64,000 bases of DNA. Origin: Scalesia atractyloides. Lineage: Eukaryota; Streptophyta; Magnoliopsida; Asterales; Asteraceae. Below the pieces are notes generated by a model, which saw only the letters and a program-made list of their open reading frames with translations, was not told the origin of the DNA and made no database searches. The number at the start of each line of letters is the position of its first letter. Within the stretch, counting starts at the first letter, position 1. Both the position numbers and the translations under genes were made by a program. The DNA is taken from positions 52,334,610-52,398,609 of the forward strand of contig CAMTDV010000013.1 of assembly GCA_947069175.1 (NCBI GenBank), given 5' to 3'. This document shows positions 11,451-22,141 of the stretch, one piece after another.

Positions 11451-13782
11451 CATTTTTTGATGAGATTGGTTTAGATGATTTACCAGGAGGAGATGAATTT
11501 CGTTTTGATGATCCAAGAGTTGACGACTTGCAAAAATAGGTTACGATGAATGTGGTACGTATAGCTGAGTTACTAGAGCAGATAAATGAGTTAACTGCTA
11601 AAAAGCATGAAATGCTTGAAAGGATCGGAGGATTAATTGTTGACAAACAGCAATTAGAAGCAATGTTAGCAAGTATTGTTTTTGAAAACGAAAGATTGCG
11701 TTTACGAATGGCTGAATACGAGGAAGAACGTTTGAGGAACGATAGACGAATGGATGCGTTTGAGAAGATTTTGGAAAAGAAGTTGGGATTGAGTATTTAT
11801 GCTGCAATAGATGAGATAGAACGAGCAGAAGCGAGAGAGAGAGTTGCGGAAAGAGAACGTTTATCTAAACAACAATCTGACGCACAAGGGAAAGGAAAGG
11901 GAAAGATAGTGGAGGAATCTGTGATTGATAAAACTGTGCCAGAAGCTGATTCTGCGCCAGTAACATGTTGAGATATTGTGGTGTATGAAGAACCGAAAAA
12001 CTTTATCCTGATAGGAAAGCCAACTGATGTGGATATAGCTTCACTTGATATTACTCAAAGACATTGAGATTGGTTGATAAAGAAAAAATGGCAAAAGAAA
12101 GTAAAGAAACTGCTGAAGAAACTGAAAAGGAAGCAGAAGTAGAGGATGCTGATGATGCTGATGTTGATGTTAAGGATTCTAGTAGTTCAGATGATGATAA
12201 TGATGATGACAATGTTGGAGGGTCTGGAATTCGTGTAATTGATTCGAATGTTAATGAATTAGTAGATCTTTCTGAGTACTTTGATGATTCTGCGAACCAA
12301 ACTACTGAAGAGGAAAAGACGAACAAAGCTGATGAGTTAGTGGATGCTCAGCAAGCAGGAATTTTCACAGAAAATGTTATATCTTCTGTTCCTGTCGTGC
12401 AAAAGCCGTTTGTGTTATATCTTGAGCATGACGTTGAAGAAGGGGAGTTTGTTCATAGTTACTCGAAAGAAGAAGTAGCAACAATGCTTGGTATTAGTGA
12501 AGAGAAGTTTGATTTTGATTTTGAAGACGAACTTAATGATATAAATGTCTTTGAACCAAATGTGTATGTTTTCGAAGACGTAGAAGATGCAAACATGTAT
12601 AATAACGTTGTCGTGGAAAGTGATTCTGATAACGATGCTAATGATGCCAATCAGAGTACAGATGATTTCCCAACGTTTACTGATCTATTTACATTAGAAA
12701 GTTCTAAGATGTTGCAAAGGAAAGTATTTGAAGCTGCAAAAGAAGGAACAATTCCTTAGAAAATGTCTAAAGCTGAAATTGTTGAACAAAAGAAGAAATG
12801 GTTTCGGGTGAGTTCAGCTGAGCGTAAGTTTAAAAGACCCCTAGCATTTTTCACCAGAGATGCTGATATTTCTCTAGGGGACATTCTGAGTTGGGGACGG
12901 ATTGAAGAGCTTAATGTGTATGCGATAAAGAGGGAATTTGGTATCCAATACTTTCGGTATTTGAGCGACATCAAAACATTGCCGTATTGGGATATAAAGG
13001 AGCTTGTTGAAACAAAGATGATAAATCCAAAGATGAAGTTTCATGACCAAAAGCTTTGGAGATCGATCAAGTTTGAAGCTACGCATGGTTTTGTACATTG
13101 GAAACCTCATTATCCTCATCGCGTTATTAAAGTTGATCATGTAACGAAGGTGAAAGATGTTACTTTGATTGTGAAGAAACCGCGGGTGATGAAGAACATG
13201 CCTCTGATTAAAATGGAGCAAGATTTCTTCAAGATATTCAAATGGTGGCACTATGATTCGAGTTCGGGAGAAGCTGTTATTTGTGTGCATCCAGATGATG
13301 ACTCTTGGAAAATCACTGAGGAATTAACCGAAGCCGTCATAGCGCACAAACGAATATATGGTTTATGGCGAGGCATTCGAATACTAGACCCAATGTGGCT
13401 AGTTAACTGCTCAAAGAAAGATAAAGAATGTCTATTCTATAGTTATATAAGTTTTGAAGAGAAGGATCAAGAACAACCGCTTCAATTTCAAAAGATCACT
13501 AATGTGTGCTTTGCAATTGATATTCATTCTGGATCGGATTGGAAAACAACTTGGAGGAAGCTTGAGAAGAAAGAGTCAAAGAAAAAGGAAGAAAAGAAGC
13601 TCGGATTGTAGAACGTACAAGAATAGCATCTTTAAGGAGCTTTCAGTTTTTGAAACGACCTCCTCCGACTAATCAAACGCCAATTGCTTTTGAGGAGCGT
13701 CGCAAGCCTGTAAAGAGATTCTTTGGACGTTAGAGTCAAATCTTACTGAAGTTTTTTTGAAGATCATCCAGCCTGCGCCAAC

Positions 13783-13797
13783 ATCCAAAGGGGAGTT
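13783..13797 (+). promoter_or_regulatory. C1 polypurine tract
   Basis: CATCCAAAGGGGAGTTT abuts the 3' LTR. The AAAGGGGAG core is a typical plus-strand primer site. Confidence 0.85.
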
Positions 13798-14259
13798 TGT
13801 TGGTGCATAATGTCTATTGCCTACGTCTAGGATGTATCTGTAATGTTTATTAAGTTTACACGTTAATGTTTAAATATGAAAAAGTAAGTTTTATATGTTT
13901 TAACATTATGTTTCGTACGAAAGTATACATATTTCGTATGAGTGACTCACTCGTACGAAACACATGCTCGTATGAAATATAGTTATCTGTTTAGCATGCA
14001 CTTCGGTACGAGTCATGTCGACCTATAAATAGGGAAGTGTTGTGTTAGAGCTAGTTAGTGATTTGTCAATTGGTACGGCGAAGCTCTGCCAGTTTGTTTA
14101 CTTGCATCTGTATTTGAATGTCATTAATACATCGGAAGCAGTTAAACAGTAAGTACTATCTGGTTTGTCTTGTCTACCTCTCTAGCAATGAATTCCGCCT
14201 CTGCTAGTTGAGCGAGATCAGGTCAAGTGCTCATTTCGGGAGCTTGATCCCCGTTCACA
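13798..14259 (+). repeat. C1 3' LTR
   Basis: 462 bp, about 95 percent identical to 609-1070 by hand count. The TATA box TATAAATAG recurs near 14024. The palindrome at 13932-13960 has one arm mismatch and a TGACTCA centre where the 5' copy has TGAGTCA. TSD AATCA follows at 14260-14264. Confidence 0.95.
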
Positions 14260-14274
14260 AATCAAGAGCACAAA

Positions 14275-14287
14275 GGCTCTGATACCA
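14275..14287 (-). other. C0 primer-binding site
   Basis: On the minus strand this reads TGGTATCAGAGCC, directly next to the LTR at 14291. It identifies that LTR as a 5' LTR of an element pointing left. Confidence 0.8.
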
Positions 14288-14290
14288 AAT

Positions 14291-14731
14291 TGTGAGTCCC
14301 AAAACAGATTCGGATCACAGTGGTTGATTGTTATCACCCTTAGTTGTTTGAATGTGTAAATGTTAAGAAAAACCAAACAATTAAGATGAAGATTCTTGTA
14401 TGGAGCAAACAACAATGTTGTATATGAAATCCCAAAAGATGTAATCACTAAATGCACCTGGATATTCGGATTAAGTACAATAACAAGAATCACAACACAA
14501 GCGCAATCACCAAAATCTGTCCAAGAAGCTTGGACAAGGGTTTCATTGAAGAACATATATATACACATCTGACTACCCATCGTATTTATTAAATACGCTG
14601 GGAATTTAATTACGCTGCGCTGTTCTAATGTTTCACATATTGCACTTTTGACCCTTCTAGTTTAACTAACTATTACAAACCAGCTTAAACTGTTTATGCT
14701 CAAGTATCAACGGTCTCAAAACATCCTAACA
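14291..14731 (-). repeat. C0 5' LTR (441 bp)
   Basis: On the minus strand it begins TGTTAGGATG, ends GGGACTCACA and is followed by a PBS. A TATATATATG box lies near 14560 (minus). It is the only LTR of C0 in the window; the body runs left through C1. CAAAT after its outer end is a candidate TSD whose partner lies outside the window. Confidence 0.8.
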
Positions 14732-15279
14732 CAAATGGTATCAAATACATTTTAAAAAGATTTTCAAAAGAGTCGGTTAATTGTATTTACCAGTGAAAAC
14801 TGACCTATTTTCAAAAGACTAAGCGTATGTTATTAGCAAGCATGGAATAGGCTGGAGTGGCTTAGTCTTAAGATATGTGAATTTGCAACTCCATGGAAAT
14901 GACCCTTATTAGTCTATAGTTGCATTTTATATTTGATCCGCCTATGGATATTTACACGTACAAGCTTGTATAACTTTATTTATGAATTTCAAGTTTACTT
15001 TTATTATTTTAATTTATTCCACCTTCCATTGTCTATTGTGATAACAGATATCAATCATCACGCATAAACCCCAAGTCCGGGCCCACCGGAAAATCAGGTT
15101 GTGATATGTTGGAATTAGAGTCACAATTTGACCGAATTATACACTAGCCTTTGTGTCTAACCTCAAATATCACAATTGCAGATCCCATAGGAAATTCTGT
15201 GTCTAAGTCTTCCTGTAAGGCTAGCTTAGAAATCCTATAGTTATCAATGATTTTGAGTATGTATAAATGACAGGTAATC
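14732..15279 (+). other. G0 leader region
   Basis: Non-coding. ATGGTATCAAATAC near 14735 resembles a PBS, which would put C0 at the LTR/PBS boundary of G0. The rest is AT-rich leader up to the ATG at 15280. Confidence 0.45.
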
Positions 15280-15645
15280 ATGCCACCTAGAAGACGAGGA
15301 ATGGGAAAAGGTCCCATGCGAGGCCGTAGACCTTCTCAACCGCAACCATCACACTCCCACCATTCCCAACATTGCAGCACCCCCAAGAGTCCCACTCATC
15401 ACAACCGCCAAGACATTTAAACTCACATCCTACCCACTCCCACCCTCATCATACACATGACTCATTCCACGCATCAAATTACTTGAATTCCCCTCGCCTT
15501 GCTAGAATCAAATTCGGATCCGGAAATGCCGCCATCCAGATCTAACCAACACCCTATTGAATTAACCAACGACACTACATCTTATACAGGTTCACCTTAT
15601 CAAGGTCCTGACGAATGAGACCAATATTTTAGACAGTTTACTTTT
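15280..15645 (+). pseudogene. G0 N-terminal ORF, part 1
   Basis: The ATG at 15280 opens MPPRRRGMGKGPMRG, an Arg/Gly-rich start followed by a Ser/His/Pro/Gln-rich stretch, with a stop at 15418-15420. I recall proteins with this start before gag in Asteraceae Gypsy elements. Ser/His/Pro-rich coding continues in other frames to 15645, where C2 interrupts it. It resumes at 25759. Function unknown; the low complexity suggests a disordered, nucleic-acid-binding leader protein. Confidence 0.6.
15641..15645. repeat. Target-site duplication of C2 (left)
   Basis: CTTTT here and at 25754-25758 flank C2 exactly. Further T residues follow on the right, so the match is real but low in complexity. Confidence 0.85.
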
Positions 15646-16162
15646 TGTTGGTCCGTTATCGGATTCGATATCTCAGGTCTAAGTTGATTAACCTAGTCTT
15701 AAATGTGTGGAATCCATTTTAGATTTAGATGACATGTTTAACAAGATTATATTTTCTCAATTATATGTTTTCATTAATAGTTCAACGTTTACAAGATCCT
15801 AAAAACACTTGGACTGGGCTCCGCTGTCTAGTCTACCAAAATAGTTTGTTACAAATGAACTATCCTACTCACCTATATAGACATTTAGCTTTGTGCAGAG
15901 TGGACTAGCTAACATCATACGAAGTGAATTAACTTCATACGAAGTGAATTAACTTCGTACGAAATGACACACTCACTACATTCTACCTTTGTACGATCTT
16001 AGACTATCTTCGTACGAAGTGGATTGCTCACCTTTGTACGAAGTGACTTTTTTTACCTTCGTATGAAGGTAGTAATACACACATTATGAATTCTAACATG
16101 TATACTCCTATTACAGACTCTATACGACTTGATAACGTGGGAAATAGACATATGTATCAACA
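15646..16162 (-). repeat. C2 3' LTR
   Basis: 517 bp. On the plus strand it opens TGTTGGTCCG and closes TATGTATCAACA. It holds five or six copies of ACTTCGTACGAAGTGA-type palindromes at 15915-16070. It is visibly more diverged from its partner than the C1 pair are from each other. Confidence 0.9.
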
Positions 16163-18300
16163 ATCTTCCACTTGGATGTAGCTACAGTCTCCAAGTCGTA
16201 GTCCTGAACAATCTTCATAACTTTAATATCTTTGATGTTTTTAGCATAGCAAATTTTATCAGCAATCTCCCCCTTACTATGAGCTTGTATGGTAGACATT
16301 AATCATCAACATGCTCCCACTTTCTTTGAACTTCTTTTTTCTTTGATCAACGTTTCAAACTTGCTCCCCCTAGCTTTGAACTTCCTAAACAATCTCAAAA
16401 TCATTCGAATAAACATTTCAGATTCAAACACTTATCAACATTTTCAAATTTTAATCATTTAATCAGTTCAATAACCCTCTCAGTTAACCAAGTCCAAGTT
16501 AATGACCTTGGTTCTCTGATTTATCTACCACGTTCAAATGAATGACCTTGGTTGATCACTTTATGAATAAACTGATGTTTTCTATCACATTTAAGTTTCA
16601 AATTAATGAACTTTTGATCATTTCAAAACTATTTCTCATTTAAAAATAGACTTTCAATTTCCAAATTTAGTTCAACAGCTTTAGACTTTGAAAATCGGTA
16701 GTAAAAAACTAAGACGAACATAAACCTTTTTGAGTTTATGAAATGAAATCTTTATGTACACACATATTTACAAACATTTTTGTGAGTTTGTGTAAGAGGA
16801 TCATATCAGTTTTTGAGACATCATTAGTACCGTTGATCTAATAAAGCTTTAAGTCCTAAAAAGATTCACTTAGATTGTCATTATATTGGTCCACTTAAAC
16901 ATCTTCACATTTCACATTTCACAATTGTTTCAAGATACGTTAGTTAAATGTCTTAGAACTTGACTTAACCATGTTTCCCACCTCAGATATACTCTCGTAT
17001 CAAAATTCCTTGGATTTCATTTTACAGGTGAATATATCTAACTGATATTTATATCTGGGTTGTGCGAGACCTTGAGAGCTTAGGTTAGTACCACCGTAAA
17101 GACAAAGAGATGATGGCTTGACTAAAAAGTGGTGTTCGATATTTGGAATCTTTGTTACTACAATTGTCAGATCTTTCAATACATTCAATTTGATGCAGTT
17201 TTTAGGTTTAAACGCAAAAGTATTCAACAAGTTCTAGGCCATTGTTGACGCAAAATCTGAAGAACTTGTATAATATCGCAGATATCAAATATCTATAAAG
17301 ACCTAGTATTTCATAATCTAGCAATCTCTCAAACGAAATTTTGGTGTACTAAGACCATATATCCGAGAGATGCTAATCCACTAATTAAGAAGTTTTTCTT
17401 TATGTTTATATCTCGAAAACAATTTATTGAATATGCAAAGTCTACTGGCACATCATCAGTAAGACATGTTTAAACATTTTGAAACTACATTTGTTTAGCA
17501 TACTGTGATAGTTTACTGATTTACTATCATTTCATTTTTACATGAAAACTCTTTTTGCCTTTTCATGTTCTTGTACATTTTTTTTTTATATATTTTACAT
17601 TTTTCACAACATATTACTCCCCCTAAAATCAATACATCTTTTTGGATTTTTGTTTTTATAGAAAGAAATTTGAAAACTAAAAACTAACCGATGAGAATTA
17701 TATCAAAACGCCATCCAATTCTGCTTCACATTTTCCTTTTATACTTTCTCCCCCTCATTGTGACAAAATATTGACACTTTAGATTTTAAAATCATTTACA
17801 AATTTGTCTTTACAACTAGTTTTGTTTGTTCAACAATGAGGGTTTTGTGAATTCTTTTTTCCAAAAATTTTCTTTAAAATAAACGTTCTAGCTAACTTAT
17901 TATAGCCTGGAAATTTTTCGTTTGAATAACCCGACTACTTTCTTGTCATGTGCGAAGGAACTTTGTTCTTCATGATGTACTTTGATCTCAGTAATTCCTA
18001 CACATAAACATACACAATAGTTGAATAGAGACACCTAAGTCTTTCCAGCCTTTAATTTCCTCTATAAAATAAGATTGTTTAACTTCTTTACCTTTTTTTC
18101 TTTCATGACCCATGTTTTTCTTTTCATTAAAGCTTTCTTGAAATACAAAGTATAATCTTTTTGTTCAACATTTTTTTGAAGATTCACCAGTTTTATCTTT
18201 TGAAACTGTATTCTTAACTTGTTTCACTTTGTTTGTAGATTCTATTCTTTGTTTCCAAACCTGAGTTGGTACAAACATCAGTGATTTTTGTTTTAAATCT
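16163..18300 (-). other. C2 3' region: conserved post-pol block, no pol
   Basis: Non-coding. On the minus strand 17900-16400 parallels C1 7608-9016. Several G-rich PPT-like tracts are present (near 17754, 17618-17629, 16365 and 16270). A 76-codon frame at 17230-17000 (VVTKIPNIEHHFLVKPSS) lies in the most conserved part, but its C1 counterpart contains a stop, so coding is doubtful. Confidence 0.65.
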
Positions 18301-19548
18301 TCAAAATTTTACTTGACCTCATGAAAAGATTTAGGATTATTTTGAGGAAATTTTATAGCAATGCATCCAACTTTATTACATTTAAAGCACATCCTACTGT
18401 CTATTACAATAGAGGATTCCTAACCTATTCACGTGATTGTTCTTGAGTGAAAAAATCTTCATCAGATTGTTTGTAAATATGACTTTCTTTTGCACTTTCT
18501 GAACTTGTACTAGGAAAGTTCACTTTCCTCATTTGATTGTTTACAAACTTGTTATTATTCCTCTTAACATACCATGACCCATTCTTTCCATTATAATTTC
18601 TCTGTTGTTTATTGAGTAAGAATATTTGGATTTGGAATAGTAAGATTTTTCACATTTAAAGTTTGAAAATCGTTTTTCATCTATTAAACTTTTAATTTTA
18701 GAAATCTTGATTTCGACAAGCTTGAATACTTTTTCTACTTTGTTCAAGTTCACATTTTGAATCAGAAATTCAGAATTAGAATTAGTTGATTAGGTCCACA
18801 CATTTTGTACATCACAAAATTTGGATCTTCATTTGAACTATGTTATGACTTTTTAAGATAAGTATCATGAAAACTTTCGTCACTTTCAGGTTGTGAACTC
18901 GAACTTTCTTTGTCATATTTTGATTGAGTGTTTTCAAAATTACTTTTATCACTTTCTTTTCCCAAGACATTCTCAACAACTTTTTTAACCACATCTGATC
19001 AATTCTCACAATTAGACTTTGAATAGATCACATCAATGTTGTCGGCAACTGATCTTTATGTTCAGTTTTTACTGTTTTCAATTTCAGGTTCAGTGCCTTT
19101 TCCTCCCCGTCAGGCTTGTTCCTGGAGTAAGTGTTCTATATCGGTGGCGGACATCGATTATAACCTATACCTCTATCCTGATAACCGTATACATCTTCCC
19201 CATTCTCATCTTTTCCAGTTGGTTTGGGAAGAATGTGATCCAAAACATAAGACGTCGTTGAATAGCTGAACAACTTTTTGTAAACCCGTTCCATTTCTAT
19301 TTTCATTGCTTCCACCTCACGCTTCAATTTGGAAATCGTGTAAATGTGAATGTTTATTGCCATTGGTTTTTCCATGACCGTTGCTTTTAACATTAAAATT
19401 GTAGCGCTGTCTTCCGTATGAGGGTCACGGTGTAGGTTGATTGTTTTACTTATCTTATCATACGCCTCTTTCGTTTCTTTGAAATCACTTGATAGGTTAT
19501 CAGTATAACGTTTTAGCTCTCTATACTTTTCATCCTTTTCCTGACAAG
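18301..19548 (-). pseudogene. C2 gag, C-terminal half
   Basis: Continues the C2 gag beyond N. At 19548-19136 it is a coiled coil (EKYRELKRYTDNLSSDFKET, later MLKATVMEKPMAINIH) ending in the conserved CPPP motif. A Ser/Lys-rich tail follows with several stops. A degenerate zinc knuckle, C-F-K-C-N-K-V-G-C, lies near 18390-18345; the His and last Cys positions are altered. The same segments occur in C1 gag at 3679-3920, so the two elements are related in gag though not in LTR sequence. Frame changes near 19130 and 18800 make it inactive. Confidence 0.8.
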
Positions 19549-19553
19549 ACATG
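19549..19553. repeat. Target-site duplication of N (left)
   Basis: ACATG here matches ACAAG at 23919-23923 with one mismatch. Removing N and one copy restores an unbroken gag frame across the junction, which supports the assignment. Confidence 0.8.
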
Positions 19554-20005
19554 TGTTGATGTATTTTATGTCTGTTCGCTGTTCGAATATGCTAGATAGA
19601 GCGTGTGTTGAATATTGTATAGATTAAATACGAATACATGACTGAAGTGCGAACGTGGGAGGATGATAAGTGTCACTTCATAAGAATTGGTCACTGCGTA
19701 CGGAGAGGAATCACTACTTACGAAGTGAACTCACTTCGTACGAAGTCAAATGCTCACTTCACACGAGGTGAGTCTGTGTCTATATATAGCGTCGTGTTTT
19801 CAGAATTTGTAAGTTTTGGAGTTTCCGGAGGGCAAACGCTAGCAAAATTTCTCCAGGATTTCGCCAGCTTGACAAGATGTATATCTTTCGGTATGAAAGA
19901 AACATATGACTTCCGGTGTTTCTACTCCTTTGTTAATAACATTCTACCAAATTAATTCTATTTCTAATCAAACTTCCATCTAGAACCGCTGGATCCTGTA
20001 CTCTT
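19554..20005 (+). repeat. N LTR a
   Basis: 452 bp. Motif array CACTTCGTACGAAGT at 19700-19770, then TATATATAGCG near 19780 as TATA box. PBS starts at 20008. Confidence 0.85.
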
Positions 20006-21754
20006 ATTGGTATCAGAGCTACGGTACTGATTTAATCGAACTAATCGCCGATTGAATCACCTACGCTCATGCATTATGGACTTAGGAGTGTTTTAGACGT
20101 AAATCATCAAATAAATAGATAATCCACGAAAAAAGGTAAAATTGAATCCATAGGATTGTTAGAAATTGTATTTCGACCGGATCTGTGACAGAATCATCAT
20201 GAAATTTGAATAAATAAAGATTTTGGATCGAAAAGTGTGAAAAAGAGTCACTTCGCATGAAGTGAGTCTCCACTTTGCACGAATCAAGGATCCACTTCGC
20301 ATGAATTGAGGATCCATCTCGTACGAAGTGAAACCAAAATGCCCCAAAAAGGCATTTTTTTATTATGGCGACGAGATGAGTGTCCAAAAAATTTGGTGAT
20401 TGAAAATTTTTTCGAGATTTTAAAGACAAATACGGGATGTTAAGGGATACCGTCTGGAGCTTCAGAGAACAGATTTATGACGCGATCACAGAGGGTTGAA
20501 GATAACGGGGTAGCACTGATACATATGCAGAATGATGATCTTTAGTATAGTGATTACTAATGTGCCTTAACGTAAAATCCGCATTGATGAAAAACCGATT
20601 TTCTAGATTTTAGAGGGAATTTCAATGGTACGATCATAATTTGCCAAAACAAGGGGGAATAAAAATTTTCACGTATATAGTAAGATTGCGCCATTTTTAA
20701 AATGCATAACCTGCAACAGTATTCTGGTGGTTCTGATTCCAGATTATCTGGTATATAGAAGATCTTGTTTCGTTAATTTGTGATGACAGGAGGTTTAGAA
20801 TTTTCAGATTGTGATACTGATTGATGCGTAAGGGTTAGAGTCATGATCTTCGATGGGGATCAAGTTACCAGGATTAGCAGTTTTGTTGATACTAGAAGAA
20901 GATATGAGGATGTTCAAGTTATATTGCATACATGAATGTTCAGGGATGGTCTTAAGTGTTAGAAGGAGTAGCTCGTTGTTTCAAAAATTACCGAGGAAAT
21001 CTAAGGTCATTCAAGTTATATTGCATATAAAAATGATCAATGATAGCCTTAGGTGCCATTATTTTTAGTCTTCAAGCAGATGAATTGTTCTTCTTGGAGT
21101 AACCGCGTTGAATAACGATGTTTGTTGATTAAGTTGCGCCGATTCAGTGGAGATAACTATATATATATGTTATTGTGACCGAAGAGGAAGAATGTGATTT
21201 TGATCGTGGAAAAATGTTTCTTGATGTGATGTGTTACTAGATGACTTGATTCCAATGAAGATTTGCTGATCGAGTATGCTTAAACGTGATTACGGAAATT
21301 AAGATCGTAGATTTTCACGGGTATTCACAAACTTGAAGTTAACCAATGTGGTAATTCGATTTTTTTATCAATTGCATGTTACGTTATTGAAGATCAGAGG
21401 ATCAAGCATAGGAGGAGTGCTTTAAAACCGAACGCGGATGTGGTTAAGTTGAAGCGGAGATGCTGCATTTATTAATTTCGAGTTGGTGATTATTCAAGAA
21501 AATTTTCAGTTATGAAAATTGGAGGAGGTCGGAAACCGTGCAAACAAAGACCTTAAGATTTATTCTAGGGGTTATTTTGAGGTGGAATTCATGATTTATG
21601 AAGATAATGGAAACCAGAATCATCAATCAAGGGGGAATTCGGTGAAGCGTTCTACGACATCGGTAAATACCTGATTGAAGTTGCAGAAAATTCAAAACAT
21701 CTCTCATATTTCAAGATTACGATCAAGCTTCAACAGTGACGTCCAAGGGGGAAT
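20006..21754 (+). other. N internal region 1 (non-coding)
   Basis: About 1.75 kb. The leader at 20240-20335 has four motif copies (for example CTCGTACGAAGTG). A roughly 48-bp unit containing CAAGTTATATTGCATA is repeated near 20912 and 21007. No ORF longer than 71 codons and no gag or pol similarity. A PPT (AAGGGGGAATT) ends it. Confidence 0.75.
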
Positions 21755-22141
21755 TGTCGATCCATTTTATGTCCATCACACTACAAATTAGCTAGATATA
21801 GCGTGTGTTGAATATTTGTATAGATTAGATAAGAACACATGACTGAAGTGCAAACGTGAGAGGAGCATATATGTCACTTCATACGAAGAGGAATCACTTT
21901 GTACGATATGAAGTCACTTCGTACAAAGTCAAAGGCTCACTTCACACGAGTGAGTCTATGTCTATATATAGCGTCATGAAAATTTCTCTAGGATTTCGCA
22001 AGCTTGACAAGATGTATACTTTTCAGTATGAATAAAACATATGACTTCCGCTGTTTCTACTCCTTTCTTAATAACATTTTACTGAATTAGTTGTATTTCT
22101 ATCCAAACTTCCGTCTAGAACCCCCGGATCCTGGACTCTCA
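21755..22141 (+). repeat. N LTR b (middle)
   Basis: 387 bp, from TGTCGATCCATTTTATG to GGACTCTCA. It lacks about 60 bases found in LTR a between the TATA box and the R/U5 part. Confidence 0.8.

Larger units (their letters stand above)
9276..13733 (+). pseudogene. C1 third ORF (unknown, Asteraceae Copia ORF3-like), degraded
   Basis: A large non-gag-pol gene. Exon 1 is inferred to be ATGGGAAAG (9276-9284), spliced at GT 9285 to AG 9828 and continuing AKKSAFSPVHN. Part 1 (9829-10520): a globular N-terminal domain with YLSHVEYFWNAAEYS and ITEELIRKVLDF, broken by frameshifts near 9935, 10055 and 10195. Part 2 (10600-11180): a very basic Lys/Arg/Glu region with likely nuclear signals (KGKKRKTT, IKKKQRR). 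Part 3 (11180-11450): Gln/Pro-rich. Part 4 (11546-11971): a strong coiled coil. Part 5 (12064-12759): a highly acidic region. Part 6 (12763 to about 13590): the cleanest domain, beginning near SLGDILSWG and including LDPMWLVNCSKKD. A last frame change leads to the stop at 13731-13733. I recall similar post-pol proteins from Asteraceae Copia elements; their function is not known to me. I see no signal peptide or transmembrane segment that would support an envelope role. Confidence 0.7.
609..14259 (+). mobile_element. C1: 13.65-kb Ty1/Copia retrotransposon with third ORF
   Basis: A complete but decayed element: two 462-bp LTRs beginning TGTTGG and ending TTCACA, a perfect 5-bp TSD, a PBS for initiator Met-tRNA and a polypurine tract. 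The order is LTR, PBS, leader, gag (UBN2 type, zinc knuckle), protease, integrase, RT, RNase H, a 1.4-kb non-coding block, a third ORF and LTR. Integrase precedes RT, which defines Copia. It is more than twice the usual 5-kb Copia length because of the 6.1 kb after pol. My hand alignment gives about 23 mismatches and no gap between the LTRs (about 95 percent identity), so it is younger than its surroundings. Gag and pol carry many frameshifts and stops. Confidence 0.95.

Noticed and set aside
9829..13733. Retroviral-type envelope gene
   Set aside because: Its position after pol suggested env, but I see no signal peptide, membrane segment or furin-like site; the Lys/Arg-rich, coiled-coil and acidic regions point to a nuclear or structural protein.
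14291..14731. Solo LTR with TSD CAAAT on both sides
   Set aside because: CAAAT occurs on both sides, but the left copy is part of a PBS (TGGTATCAGAGCC on the minus strand) and the leader beyond it continues across C1. A 5' LTR explains more than a solo LTR.
15915..16070. loxP-like recombination sites (ACTTCGTA..TACGAAGT)
   Set aside because: The similarity to loxP arms is limited to the short palindrome; there is no 8-base spacer with 13-base arms and no Cre-type recombinase.
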